A stretch of DNA of 64,000 nucleotides, from assembly GCA_049663345.1 (NCBI GenBank), contig JBATDG010000035.1, forward strand, positions 1-64,000, given 5' to 3'. Shown piece after piece: positions 26,319-34,447 of this stretch (positions are counted from its first letter, which is position 1; every line of letters begins with the position of its first letter). The notes beneath the pieces were generated by a model, which worked only from the letters and a program-made list of their open reading frames with translations, was not told where the DNA came from and searched no databases. The DNA is from SZUA-365 sp049663345 (lineage in GTDB: Bacteria; Bacteroidota; Ignavibacteria; SZUA-365). The position numbers and the translations under genes are program-made.

Positions 26319-27692
26319 ATGATTATGAGCATTCGTTATCTTCTCGCATTCTTCATGATTGCGGCGGTACCTTTGGCAGCACAACCTCTTGCCACCTTCC
26401 ATACAAACGTGGATTTGGCCGCTTTCAAATACGACAAGGATATGAGCTTCGTTGAGATGTATTATTCGTTCTCCCGCGCAGGGCTCACGTACACTCAGGA
26501 CAATGGGACGTTTACCGGAGCAGTCATCGTTCACACCATAATTCGCAGGGATGATCAGGCAGGGGATCCCGTGCTCAAGACCTGGCGAGTTCCGGTTACG
26601 CTGACGGACACGACCAATCTTGCGGATAAAGCGCTGATTGGCCGGGTCCATTTCCTTCTAGAGCCGGGGAAGTACCGCTTTGCCGTGATCAGCCGCGACG
26701 AATCGCGAGCGCAAACCAGCGACAGCATTGAAATTCACTTCGAAGTCCGGGATTTCGGAAAGAGAGCACTCCGATTCAGCGATCTCGAGCTGGCCTCCTC
26801 CATCAAGAAGGCGGAAGAAGACCCGCAAAACATTTTCTATAAAAATACTCTGGAGATTATTCCGAATCCGCCGCTGCTCTATGGCAAGCCCATGCCGAAT
26901 CTGATGTACTACGCCGAACTCTATAACACTGATATTCCCGAGTACCTCGTCAAGAGCGAAATCGTCAGTTCCTACGGGCGCACAATGAGCAGCAAGCTGC
27001 AGCGGAGAACCGGCAAACTGGAATCCAGAGTTGAGGTCGGGAGTGTGAACCTTGCGGCCCTTCCCTCCGGCGTATATACGCTGATCCTTTCGTACGGAGA
27101 TACCGCCAAGAAATTCAGCTTGTCGCAGAGCAAGGCTTTCTACGTTTTTAATCCCGATGTCCCCTTCGACAGCCTCGAGGCTGCCACGATCGCCGATCTG
27201 ATCGCGAGTGAATTTACTGCGATGGGTGAAGACGAGTTGAATGAGAATTTTGATATGGCGCGCTACATAGCGACGAAAACCGAAAAGGAAATCTGGAGCT
27301 CGCTGTTCGGCACGGAGTCGAAGCGGAAATTCCTCACAAAGTTTTGGCGTGATCGGGACATGGATCAGAGTACGCCGTTCAACGAATTCTATGCTGAGTA
27401 CAAGCAGCGCATCCTTATCTGCAATGAACAGTTCCGCACCGCATATCGCAAAGGTTGGCGTACGGATCGAGGTAGAGTGTACGTTCTGTATGGTCCGCCG
27501 GATTATATCGAGCGCAAAGCCAATGAGAGCGATATGAAGCCCCATGAAATCTGGCGTTACGACTATATCGAAGGTGGCGTCGATTTCATTTTTGTCGACC
27601 GTTCCGGCTTCAATAATTTCGAACTCGTGCATTCCACCAAGCGCACTGAGGTCAGCAATCCCGATTGGGAACGCTCAGCCGCAACGCATTAG
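26319..27692 (+). CDS. GWxTD domain-containing protein
   Basis: A 457-residue secreted protein; signal MSIRYLLAFFMIAAVPLAAQ (ATGs at 26319 and 26325 both possible). The last 130 residues are the GWxTD domain, with the name-giving KGWRTDRGRVYVLYGPPDYIE at about residue 385, preceded by FWRDRDMDQSTPFNEF and followed by EIWRYDY. The N-terminal part is beta-rich and has Ig-like features. GWxTD proteins occur across Bacteroidota/Chlorobiota and Acidobacteriota; their function is undetermined. Followed at once by an LPS acyltransferase and a GT9 enzyme, so it may travel with lipid A or core genes. Confidence 0.9.
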   Translation: MIMSIRYLLAFFMIAAVPLAAQPLATFHTNVDLAAFKYDKDMSFVEMYYSFSRAGLTYTQDNGTFTGAVIVHTIIRRDDQAGDPVLKTWRVPVTLTDTTNLADKALIGRVHFLLEPGKYRFAVISRDESRAQTSDSIEIHFEVRDFGKRALRFSDLELASSIKKAEEDPQNIFYKNTLEIIPNPPLLYGKPMPNLMYYAELYNTDIPEYLVKSEIVSSYGRTMSSKLQRRTGKLESRVEVGSVNLAALPSGVYTLILSYGDTAKKFSLSQSKAFYVFNPDVPFDSLEAATIADLIASEFTAMGEDELNENFDMARYIATKTEKEIWSSLFGTESKRKFLTKFWRDRDMDQSTPFNEFYAEYKQRILICNEQFRTAYRKGWRTDRGRVYVLYGPPDYIERKANESDMKPHEIWRYDYIEGGVDFIFVDRSGFNNFELVHSTKRTEVSNPDWERSAATH

Positions 27693-27709
27693 AACAGGGC
27701 CATTCATCC

Positions 27710-28621
27710 GTGAAATCATTTTTTGAATACGCACTGTTCGCCGGCATTGCGCGTCTGCTGCAGTTGCTGCCCCTCGGGGCGGTGCGTCGATTGGCGCGTC
27801 TTGGCGCCGGGTTTGTCTGGTATTGTGTTCCAATCCGGAAATCGCTGACGCTGATGCAGCTTCGTGCTGCATTCCCTGACAGGGAAGAGAGTGAAATTCG
27901 ATCCATCGCGCGGGATTCATATACGAACCTGGTAACAACGATCTTTGAGCTGATGTGGACTCCGCGGCTCGACGATGCCTCGATCTCCCGGATACTTCGG
28001 CTCGACAACCCGGAAGTGATTGAGAAAGCCGCACGTCGGGGTACCGGAGTGATTTTCATGTCAGGACATTTCGGAAACTGGGAATGGCTTACAGTCGGTG
28101 TTGCGCGTTTGTTGGGACTATCCTTCACCGGCGTCGTGCATCCCATTCATAATCCTGCGGTCGATGCGCTCGTCGAGGGATGGCGCGGCAAGTTCGGAAA
28201 TCGCATTGTACCGATGGGCGTTTCCATACGCGAGATTATTCATACGCTGCGCAATCGCGGTCTGGTGGGTATGATCGCCGATCAGAGCGGGCCGAGCGGT
28301 TCGATCTACGTGCGCTTTTTCGGGAGACCGGCGGCGACATATGAAGGACCCGCTGTGTTTGCGCTCCGCATCGGCGCACCCGTTGTGATGGTGTATACTG
28401 TCCGGGCGCCGGATGGCAACTATAACATCCTGGCAGAGGAAATCTCTACGCAGGATCTCGACGGCTTCAACGTGGAAAATGTTCAGGAGCTGACTCGCCG
28501 CCACGTACGTGCGCTGGAACGCATGGTGACGAAGCATCCATCGCTTTGGCTCTGGCAGCATAAACGCTGGAAGCATTCACCCGGCAAGGACAATATCATC
28601 GTCGAGGATCCTCCTGCATGA
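27710..28621 (+). CDS. lysophospholipid/lipid A acyltransferase, LpxL/HtrB family
   Basis: A 303-residue membrane-associated acyltransferase. The catalytic HX4E motif is HFGNWE, 120 residues in, in the context GVIFMSGHFGNWEW; downstream GMIADQSG and VRFFGRPAATYEGPAVFALR are the conserved acyl-chain and substrate regions, and WLWQHKRWK is the usual C-terminal motif. The GTG at 27710 gives the expected N-terminus KSFFEYALF; an in-frame TTG at 27665 would overlap the previous gene. It adds secondary acyl chains to lipid A. Its stop overlaps the next start (ATGA at 28618), so it is coupled to the GT9 enzyme. Confidence 0.9.
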   Translation: MKSFFEYALFAGIARLLQLLPLGAVRRLARLGAGFVWYCVPIRKSLTLMQLRAAFPDREESEIRSIARDSYTNLVTTIFELMWTPRLDDASISRILRLDNPEVIEKAARRGTGVIFMSGHFGNWEWLTVGVARLLGLSFTGVVHPIHNPAVDALVEGWRGKFGNRIVPMGVSIREIIHTLRNRGLVGMIADQSGPSGSIYVRFFGRPAATYEGPAVFALRIGAPVVMVYTVRAPDGNYNILAEEISTQDLDGFNVENVQELTRRHVRALERMVTKHPSLWLWQHKRWKHSPGKDNIIVEDPPA

Positions 28622-29682
28622 ACGAGGCCATTCTCATTATTCAGACTGCGTTCGCCGGCGACCTTATCCTTACCACACCGTTGATTGAAGCAGCTGCCGA
28701 AAAGTCCCCCACCGCTCCCATCGACGTGCTTTGCATTCCAACAACTGCCGCACTGCTCGCGAATCACCCGCTGGTACGCCGGATCATCGTCTATGACAAA
28801 AAGACAAGAGAGCCAAAACTCGGAATCTTGCTGCGTTCGCTTGCGAGGGAACACTACGCTGTCTGTCTGAGTCCCCATCGTTCTTTTCGCAGCTCTTTGC
28901 TCGCTTTTGCGACACGGGCTCCGAGGCGCATCGCCTTCGACCGTTCTGCCGCAGCCTGGATGTACACCGAAACGGTGCCGTATCAAAAATCATGGCATGA
29001 AGTCGATCGCAATCGTTCGCTGCTTTCCGGCGGAGAGCGCCCTGAGCCTGCCGTCTGTCGTCCGCGACTCTATCCTTCATCCGATGACCGGGCGGCTATT
29101 GCAGCGTTGCTGCAGCGCTGCGACCCCAACAACCGCGGCTATATCTGCATCGCTCCGGGATCCGTCTGGGCAACCAAGCGATGGACGGAGGAAGGATTTA
29201 CAGACGTCGTTCGATATTTTGCTTCCACGCACACGGTGTTTCTGCTCGGAGGAAAAGAAGACCGCGACCTTTGCAGCAGAATCGCCTCGAAGTCGCGTGG
29301 AGAAGAGTATCCTGCCGGTTCTGTCGAACCGCAGTCAGACAACTCGCAGATCATCAATACCGCGGGAGAATTGGGATTCCTGGCTTCAGCTGTCCTTGTG
29401 GAAGGGGCGGGAGTAATCATCAGCAACGACAGCGCTCCCGTGCATCTTGCCTCGGCGATGGGAACACCCGTGGTAGAGATCTACGGGGCCACGGCTCCTG
29501 AATTTGGTTTCGCACCCTACGGCGTGCCGCACAGGATAGTGCAGCGCGATGACCTGGAGTGTCGTCCCTGCGCTATTCATGGCGGTGAAAAATGTCCGAT
29601 CGGGACGTTTGTCTGTATGAAGGAATTAACGGCGGAGCGTGTGATCAAAGCCGCCGAAGAGCTGCTCAGTGAGGGGAAATGA
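28618..29682 (+). CDS. glycosyltransferase family 9 (heptosyltransferase-like)
   Basis: A 354-residue GT-B enzyme: AILIIQTAFAGDLILTTPLI is the N-terminal Rossmann start with the conserved GD; IAPGSVWATKRW is the GT9 donor-loop signature, and ISNDSAPVHLASAMGTPVV with the acidic/His catalytic region follows. The end contains LECRPCAIHGGEKCPIGTFVCM, a Cys-rich segment seen in WaaF-like enzymes. It probably transfers heptose (or a related sugar) to the LPS inner core. The stop codon lies inside the first unit of the 9-bp repeat array. Confidence 0.9.
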   Translation: MNEAILIIQTAFAGDLILTTPLIEAAAEKSPTAPIDVLCIPTTAALLANHPLVRRIIVYDKKTREPKLGILLRSLAREHYAVCLSPHRSFRSSLLAFATRAPRRIAFDRSAAAWMYTETVPYQKSWHEVDRNRSLLSGGERPEPAVCRPRLYPSSDDRAAIAALLQRCDPNNRGYICIAPGSVWATKRWTEEGFTDVVRYFASTHTVFLLGGKEDRDLCSRIASKSRGEEYPAGSVEPQSDNSQIINTAGELGFLASAVLVEGAGVIISNDSAPVHLASAMGTPVVEIYGATAPEFGFAPYGVPHRIVQRDDLECRPCAIHGGEKCPIGTFVCMKELTAERVIKAAEELLSEGK

Positions 29683-29772
29683 GGGAAATGAGGGAAATGA
29701 GGGAAATGAGGGGGAAATGAAGGAAATGAGGGAAATGAGGGAAATGAAGGAAATGAGGGAAATGAGGGGAAT
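29673..29772. repeat. 9-bp minisatellite, unit GGGAAATGA, about 11 copies
   Basis: Around eleven imperfect copies, mainly GGGAAATGA, with single-base variants (AGGAAATGA) and one insertion. The first copy supplies the last codons and TGA stop of the GT9 gene, and the array runs to the terminator. Because 9 is a multiple of 3, one frame reads Met-Arg-Glu repeats and each unit contains both a purine-rich SD-like stretch and an ATG. The opposite strand gives Phe-Pro-Ser/His repeats (a spurious frame). Confidence 0.95.
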
Positions 29773-29775
29773 ATG

Positions 29776-29803
29776 AAAAAGGCAGCTGATGGGCTGCCTT
29801 TTG
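29776..29803. terminator. bidirectional terminator between convergent GT9 and fmdB-like genes
   Basis: AAGGCAGC and GCTGCCTT form a stem with a TGATGG loop, flanked by A5 on one side and T4 on the other, so it can work in both directions. It separates the plus-strand GT9 gene from the minus-strand gene ending at 29833. Confidence 0.85.
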
Positions 29804-29832
29804 TGATTTGGTTGCGGACTGGGGACAAATCG

Positions 29833-30177
29833 CTATTTGTCAGTGCTGGCGGATTTGCTGTCAGAACTTGTGGAGGACGAATCGGAGCCAGTGGATTTTG
29901 AAGCTGAATCCCCGGAGGAGTCTTTGTTCGAAGCAGCGGCGCTGTCATTGCCGTTGCTATGCGAGGAATTGCTGCCGGATGGGCTGGCCCCTGATTTCTT
30001 GTAATCAGTGAGGTAGAATCCGGATCCTTTAAAGTGGAGGCCGGCTCCGGCGCCGATCAACCGCTGCAGAGCTTCGGTATTACAGTTGGGACATGTGGTG
30101 AGAACAGAGTCACTCATCGATTGGAAGGCCTCGAATCGGTGGCCGCATTCCTTGCACACGTAATCATAGGTTGGCAT
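29833..30177 (-). CDS. FmdB-type zinc ribbon protein with Ser/Asp-rich tail
   Basis: A 114-residue protein. Residues 1-45 are the FmdB/zinc-ribbon domain: MPTYDYVCKECGHRFEAFQS with CxxC, then a second CPNC pair at about residue 34. The rest (about 55-114) is a Ser/Asp/Lys low-complexity tail. FmdB-like proteins are small putative regulators with no firm biochemical role. The gap of 58 bp to coaD suggests a shared transcript coaD-fmdB. Full length for the family plus an unusually long tail. Confidence 0.9.
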   Translation of the reverse strand: MPTYDYVCKECGHRFEAFQSMSDSVLTTCPNCNTEALQRLIGAGAGLHFKGSGFYLTDYKKSGASPSGSNSSHSNGNDSAAASNKDSSGDSASKSTGSDSSSTSSDSKSASTDK

Positions 30178-30235
30178 GGTAGTCCTTAATAGCTGTTTTC
30201 ACTTCGATCCGCTCTGATACACTTGTGAGATGCAT

Positions 30236-30733
30236 CTAGTCCTGTTCGCGGTGCGCAGCACCGAAACGTTTCTCAAGAGCGAGGCGGACATTCTCAGGGA
30301 CAAAATCAGCGACACTGGTGCGATGGCGCGCCAGTTCGCGCACAATTGAAGAATTCAGGTATGTGAATTTTTCATTCGGCATCAGGAAGACGGTGGCAAT
30401 CTCACTTGCCAGCTTGCGATTCATGAGCGCCATCTGAAATTCATATTCGAAATCGGAAAGTGCACGCAGCCCGCGGACCAGAACGGCGGCATTCTTGCGG
30501 CGCGCGTAATCAACGATCAAGCCGTCGAAGGTGTCAACCTCGACATTAGTATATCTGGCTGTCGCTTCAGTGATAAGCGCAATTCGTTCTTCGACGCTGA
30601 AGATGGGCTGTTTGGAGGAATTGATCGCCACCGTGATGATGACCCGTTCAAAAATTTCTGTGGCACGCTCGAGGACATCAATGTGACCGAACGTGATCGG
30701 ATCGAACGAGCCGGGATAAACTGCAATTTTCAT
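30236..30733 (-). CDS. coaD: phosphopantetheine adenylyltransferase
   Basis: A 165-residue enzyme, typical length. N-terminal AVYPGSFDPITFGHID carries the T/HxGH nucleotidyltransferase motif, VLVRGLRALSDFEYE is the pantetheine-binding region, and YLNSSIVRELA is the ISSxxxR-type motif. It makes dephospho-CoA from 4'-phosphopantetheine and ATP, the penultimate step of CoA synthesis. Its start overlaps the rsmD stop by four bases, the usual rsmD-coaD pairing. Confidence 0.97.
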   Translation of the reverse strand: MKIAVYPGSFDPITFGHIDVLERATEIFERVIITVAINSSKQPIFSVEERIALITEATARYTNVEVDTFDGLIVDYARRKNAAVLVRGLRALSDFEYEFQMALMNRKLASEIATVFLMPNEKFTYLNSSIVRELARHRTSVADFVPENVRLALEKRFGAAHREQD

Positions 30734-31284
30734 GAGAGTCCTCCATTCTGCTTCCGAAAGAATGTAACGGCGGTCGTTCCATATTCTCTGCGATCGAATA
30801 CATGAAGTGATGTCGTATCGGATGATGGCCGCTCTCCTTCATGCTCGAGAACCGCGATCCCATCCGGTTTCAGCGCTTGGGCGACACCGTCGAGCAGTTC
30901 CGCAGTCTTCTCGTAACGATAAGGAGGATCGGCAATGATAAGCGAAAACCGATCCGTCGTCTGCTTGAGGAATTGTTCCACACTTCGCTGCACAACCAAG
31001 GCACGCGCAGAGATCCCGAGATTCGTGATGTTCCGCTGCAGCACCGAGAGGCTCGCATGACTCTGTTCAACGAAGCTGCAGGATGGCGCCCCCCGACTCA
31101 ATGCTTCAATGCCAAGATTACCGCTTCCGGCGAAAAGATCACAAACAGCACTGTCTTCCCAATCGATCAGAGCGCCGAGGATATTGAATACTGACTCTTT
31201 CACGCGATCGGTCGTTGGACGGAAGGCCGCATCACGAGGGACATGCAAAGTCCTTCCCCGCAACTGACCCGTGATTATTCTCAT
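30730..31284 (-). CDS. rsmD: 16S rRNA (guanine966-N2)-methyltransferase
   Basis: A 184-residue SAM-dependent methyltransferase. MRIITGQLRGRTL and RPTTDRVKESVFNIL are the conserved N-terminus; CDLFAGSGNLGIEALSRGA binds SAM; LIIADPPYRYEK is the catalytic DPPY motif. It methylates G966 in 16S rRNA before 30S assembly is complete. ATGA overlaps join it to the PilM-like gene upstream and coaD downstream. Confidence 0.95.
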   Translation of the reverse strand: MRIITGQLRGRTLHVPRDAAFRPTTDRVKESVFNILGALIDWEDSAVCDLFAGSGNLGIEALSRGAPSCSFVEQSHASLSVLQRNITNLGISARALVVQRSVEQFLKQTTDRFSLIIADPPYRYEKTAELLDGVAQALKPDGIAVLEHEGERPSSDTTSLHVFDRREYGTTAVTFFRKQNGGLS

Positions 31285-32198
31285 GCCAGTCCCAGCAGGG
31301 CAGCAGAAGCTGCTGCATCGAAAAAGTATTCGCCTTTGTCTCTCATTGACTGGAGAATCGGGTTTGATACCAACGTGTCAGCCATGGGAACGCAGCGGAC
31401 CACGGTGCACTTCAGTATCTCAACCAACGCGTCAATGACATCATCCGCGGCAGCACTGCCGTACACATAGACATGAGAAAGGCGGCCTGCCTGGTGAAAG
31501 CCGGGAAGACTTTCGATCAGCCGCACGGTTTGCGCTGCGAAATGCTCTTTGTATGTAAGGCTGGTTTGACGAAATCCGCGATATTCTCCGCCGGAATAGA
31601 GGCCCGCTGCACAGTGATCGCTGAAGAGGCCAAGCACGGCAAATGTTCCGCTGGCGTCGTGAGGGTAGAGCTTCCGGACAACATTCTCCATCACGAAATG
31701 GTCTGTGTCGATGGCCGTGAGGCCAAGAGTCAAATGGTCGCACGTGCTGTTCAGAAAATCTACGCAAGCAGTGGGGAGGGCAACGGCAAGCGTCTTCTTT
31801 ACTCCGCTGAGTTCATGCGTGAGGATTGTCAACGCTGTATCAGCCGCATGTCCGCCGAGTGCCTTGCACTCCCAATCAAGCTGCTTCCGCTGCTCCGAAC
31901 GCGGCAGCGCCTCGTCCAGCGGGAGCATGGCAACAAGCGGGAGCATGGACGGAAGCACGATGGAAAGGCTTGAGGCAAACACGGAGTGGCGGTGGAAAAT
32001 CGTGGCGAGATCGCGGATGAAATCACGCGCCAGCTCAGTGTGAAAGGGAAGATCGAACAGAAGGGGAGAAGAGTAGTCGTGAGATGTTTCCAGTATATCA
32101 GCACGCAGGATCGTCGATTGACGATCCTGCTGCTGCATCTCCACAAAACGAAAAGAACGCTCTGCGATTTCGAGTCCTATATGATGAGAGACGCTCAC
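31281..32198 (-). CDS. PilM-like actin-fold protein (tentative)
   Basis: A 305-residue protein with a GTG start. HHIGLEIAERSFRFVEMQ at the N-terminus resembles the first ATP-binding loop of PilM/FtsA-type actin-fold proteins (IGLDIGxxSVKxVE), and the alternation of strands and helices over 300 residues fits. Later Gly-rich loops (AVLGLFSDHCAAGLYSGG and VYVYGSAAADD) could be the phosphate-2 and adenosine motifs. PilM is a cytoplasmic platform of type IV pili and competence machines. No pilN, pilO or pilQ is visible; two membrane proteins and a ComEA-like protein lie upstream. The identity is plausible, not certain. Confidence 0.5.
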   Translation of the reverse strand: MSVSHHIGLEIAERSFRFVEMQQQDRQSTILRADILETSHDYSSPLLFDLPFHTELARDFIRDLATIFHRHSVFASSLSIVLPSMLPLVAMLPLDEALPRSEQRKQLDWECKALGGHAADTALTILTHELSGVKKTLAVALPTACVDFLNSTCDHLTLGLTAIDTDHFVMENVVRKLYPHDASGTFAVLGLFSDHCAAGLYSGGEYRGFRQTSLTYKEHFAAQTVRLIESLPGFHQAGRLSHVYVYGSAAADDVIDALVEILKCTVVRCVPMADTLVSNPILQSMRDKGEYFFDAAASAALLGLA

Positions 32199-32226
32199 GC
32201 CTCAAACCTCACGGATCCGGTTGTCA

Positions 32227-32691
32227 TTACTGCTCCCAGGACGCCTTGTTATGCTCATCCGGATTGGACAGAGAGCTGATATATCCATACCCGTCGGGAT
32301 CGGTGATGTTGTAGCGGGGTACGGCGGAAGTATCATCGACCGCGATGATAAATGGCGTCAATGTCTTGGGCGAGTGGCGAAGGGAGTCGAACGAGAAACC
32401 AGTCAAATACAGTTTTGTAAACAGACTGTCGATGCGGCTCTTCGGCAAACTGTCCTGCACGAAAATAATAAGAGAATCAACGTTTGCGGTGTACTTCCTC
32501 TTCTTGTTAAAATATTCGATTTCCGCAGTTCGCAGAGCTGACATCCGGGAACGGGATTCCCATTTCATATCTTCTTCGCGTGCGAGCTGGCGTCCGGGAC
32601 TCCAAATCACGTACCAGAGGCCGAAGGTTAGACCGATGATCACGATGATGAGCAGTACGTCCATAATTCCATATGGCTGTTTATGTGCCAT
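32227..32691 (-). CDS. single-pass membrane protein of unknown function
   Basis: A 154-residue protein with a short cytoplasmic start, one membrane helix (MDVLLIIVIIGLTFGLWYVIW, residues 10-30) and a periplasmic region beginning with an Arg/Glu/Lys-rich coiled-coil-like stretch. The segment RMSALRTAEIEYFNKKRKYTANVD resembles the N-terminal helix of pilin-type proteins, and the region ends with a small beta-like part. A Shine-Dalgarno GGAGG is placed 7 bases before the ATG. It could be a minor-pilin relative or PilO-like; neither can be proved here. Confidence 0.5.
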   Translation of the reverse strand: MAHKQPYGIMDVLLIIVIIGLTFGLWYVIWSPGRQLAREEDMKWESRSRMSALRTAEIEYFNKKRKYTANVDSLIIFVQDSLPKSRIDSLFTKLYLTGFSFDSLRHSPKTLTPFIIAVDDTSAVPRYNITDPDGYGYISSLSNPDEHNKASWEQ

Positions 32692-32730
32692 GAATGCCTC
32701 CAGAAAATGGTGCAGTGCAGTCTGCGAGTG

Positions 32731-33243
32731 TTATTCCAATGTTATGAATTGCCGTAGTTTTTCGAACTTCTTCGGCCCGATGCTCTTGACGAGCATTATG
32801 TCTTCGATGCGTTCAAATTTGCCGTGTTCCTTTCGGTACGCCACGATCTTTTCTGCCGTCGCCGGGCCGATGCCCGGCAATGTTTCAAGTTCGTTTCTCG
32901 TCGCACGGTTGATGCTGACAATCCCGGGATTTTCCGAGAGCTTCTCAGCTGCAGATTCGACGTCCGACCGGTCTGAGGTGATGATTTCAATGGACGAGAC
33001 CGCAGAAGCTGATTCCTCAGATAGCGCGACAAAAACGGAATCCTGACTTGCCATGGCCTGGCGTACATCCGGCCGTTTCTGCGCTTTCACATCCTCACCG
33101 CGAAAGGCTTTGGAGGCTCCTCCTGCGAGCAATGCCACGGCAAGAAAAACGATCACGCCAGCTTCATTCTGAGTGAATCCGGCACGATGCGCGACAGACA
33201 GCAAGCGGTTCCATATTGCGGACGGACTCAACACTTCGATCAC
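32731..33243 (-). CDS. ComEA-like helix-hairpin-helix DNA-binding protein
   Basis: A 170-residue protein with a GTG start, an N-terminal membrane helix (AGVIVFLAVALLAGGA), a linker, then tandem helix-hairpin-helix motifs in the last 65 residues: INRATRNELETLPGIGPATA and FERIEDIMLVKSIGPKKFEKL, with the GIG and SIGP hairpins intact. ComEA binds incoming DNA at the membrane during natural transformation. It is the first gene of the minus-strand group containing the PilM-like protein. Other competence genes (comEC, pilT) are not in the window. Confidence 0.85.
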   Translation of the reverse strand: MIEVLSPSAIWNRLLSVAHRAGFTQNEAGVIVFLAVALLAGGASKAFRGEDVKAQKRPDVRQAMASQDSVFVALSEESASAVSSIEIITSDRSDVESAAEKLSENPGIVSINRATRNELETLPGIGPATAEKIVAYRKEHGKFERIEDIMLVKSIGPKKFEKLRQFITLE

Positions 33244-33304
33244 ATCTTATGCAAAATAGGTAAGTGCATGTATTAATAAAAACCGTCAGCCTGGACAGAC
33301 GCTG

Positions 33305-34447
33305 TTATGCAAACGAGTTGAATAAGCGGTTGAAGAAACTTTTCTTTTCAGCTTTGTCCCTTGGGTGAAATGAATCCATTTCCTTCATTCCCAGCAAAAG
33401 ACTCTTTTCCTCTGAAGAAATTTTTCTCGGGACGTAGATATGAACCCTGACAAGCTGATCGCCGCGTCCGTTGCTGTTCAGATGCGGAATCCCTTTGTCT
33501 CTCATGCGCAGCACTTGACCGCCAGCCGTTGCGGGTTCGATTTTCAGTTTTGCCCTACCGGTCAGAGTGGGGACTTCAACGTCTGTTCCCAGCACAGCAT
33601 CGGTATAGCTGATGACGAGATCATACATCACGTCATCTTCCTGTCGGGTGAATTCCTCATGCTCCTGCTCGCGGAGGTACACGATCAAATCGCCGGCCTC
33701 TCCGCCTTTGCGCCCGGCATTGCCTTGTCCGCGAAGCGGAATATAATTGCCATCGCTCACGCCGGCGGGGACTTTCACCTTGATGGTTTTTTCTCCCTGA
33801 ACACGGCCATCGCCCTGACAAGTGAGGCAGGGTTCCTTCACCACATGGCCTTCGCCGCCGCAGTTAGTGCAGGGAACGATATTCACAAACTGTCCAAATA
33901 GCGAACGGGAAACCTGGCGCAGTTCGCCGGTTCCGTGGCAAACGGCGCAATCTGTGAGGGACGTCCCTTCTTTCGCACCCGTACCGGAACAGACATCGCA
34001 AGCTACATGGCGCTTTACCTTGATCGTCTTTTCCACGCCGGTCGCGATTTCTTCGAGCGTAAGCGGGAGCTGGATTTTAAGATCAGCGCCGACGGTGCCC
34101 CGGCCACCGCGGCTCGACCGCTGCCGCCCGCCGCCAAACACTTCTTCGAAAATGCCGCCGCCGAATATATCGCCGAAATGGCTGAAGATATCGTTGATGT
34201 CGCTGAAGCCCTGGTTGCCTGAGCCGCGCAGACCCTCATGGCCGTGGCGATCATAGCGCTGCCGCTTATCGCTGTGGCTGAGGATTTCGTAAGCTTCAGC
34301 GGCCTCCTTGAATTGCTCTTCGGCCTCATGGTTACCGGGGTTGCGGTCTGGATGATACTGCATCGCAAGTTTGCGGTAGGCGCTCTTGATTTCGTCAGCG
34401 CCTGCATCGCGTGCGACGCCAAGAATTTCATAGTAATCCCGCTTCAT
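33305..34447 (-). CDS. dnaJ: chaperone DnaJ
   Basis: A 380-residue co-chaperone, full length. The J domain has the HPD motif in MQYHPDRNPG, followed by a Gly/Phe region, four zinc-finger CxxCxGxG repeats (CDVCSGTG, CAVCHGTG, CTNCGGEG, CLTCQGDG) and the C-terminal substrate-binding domain. It stimulates DnaK ATPase. The start overlaps the grpE stop (ATGA), so it is the last gene of the hrcA-grpE-dnaJ operon. Confidence 0.97.
   Translation of the reverse strand: MKRDYYEILGVARDAGADEIKSAYRKLAMQYHPDRNPGNHEAEEQFKEAAEAYEILSHSDKRQRYDRHGHEGLRGSGNQGFSDINDIFSHFGDIFGGGIFEEVFGGGRQRSSRGGRGTVGADLKIQLPLTLEEIATGVEKTIKVKRHVACDVCSGTGAKEGTSLTDCAVCHGTGELRQVSRSLFGQFVNIVPCTNCGGEGHVVKEPCLTCQGDGRVQGEKTIKVKVPAGVSDGNYIPLRGQGNAGRKGGEAGDLIVYLREQEHEEFTRQEDDVMYDLVISYTDAVLGTDVEVPTLTGRAKLKIEPATAGGQVLRMRDKGIPHLNSNGRGDQLVRVHIYVPRKISSEEKSLLLGMKEMDSFHPRDKAEKKSFFNRLFNSFA

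Noticed and set aside
26658..27632. 324-residue minus-strand open frame opposite the GWxTD gene
   Set aside because: No domain; the plus strand carries the GWxTD signature.
29673..29772. CRISPR array
   Set aside because: Units are 9 bp with no spacers. No other repeat-spacer pattern is present in the window and no cas gene.
29577..29948. Phe-Pro-Ser/His repeat protein on the minus strand
   Set aside because: Translation of the 9-bp minisatellite and flanks; overlaps a terminator and two genes.
33270..33300. terminator between ComEA-like gene and dnaJ
   Set aside because: Possible pairing is imperfect and lacks a T tract in the correct direction.
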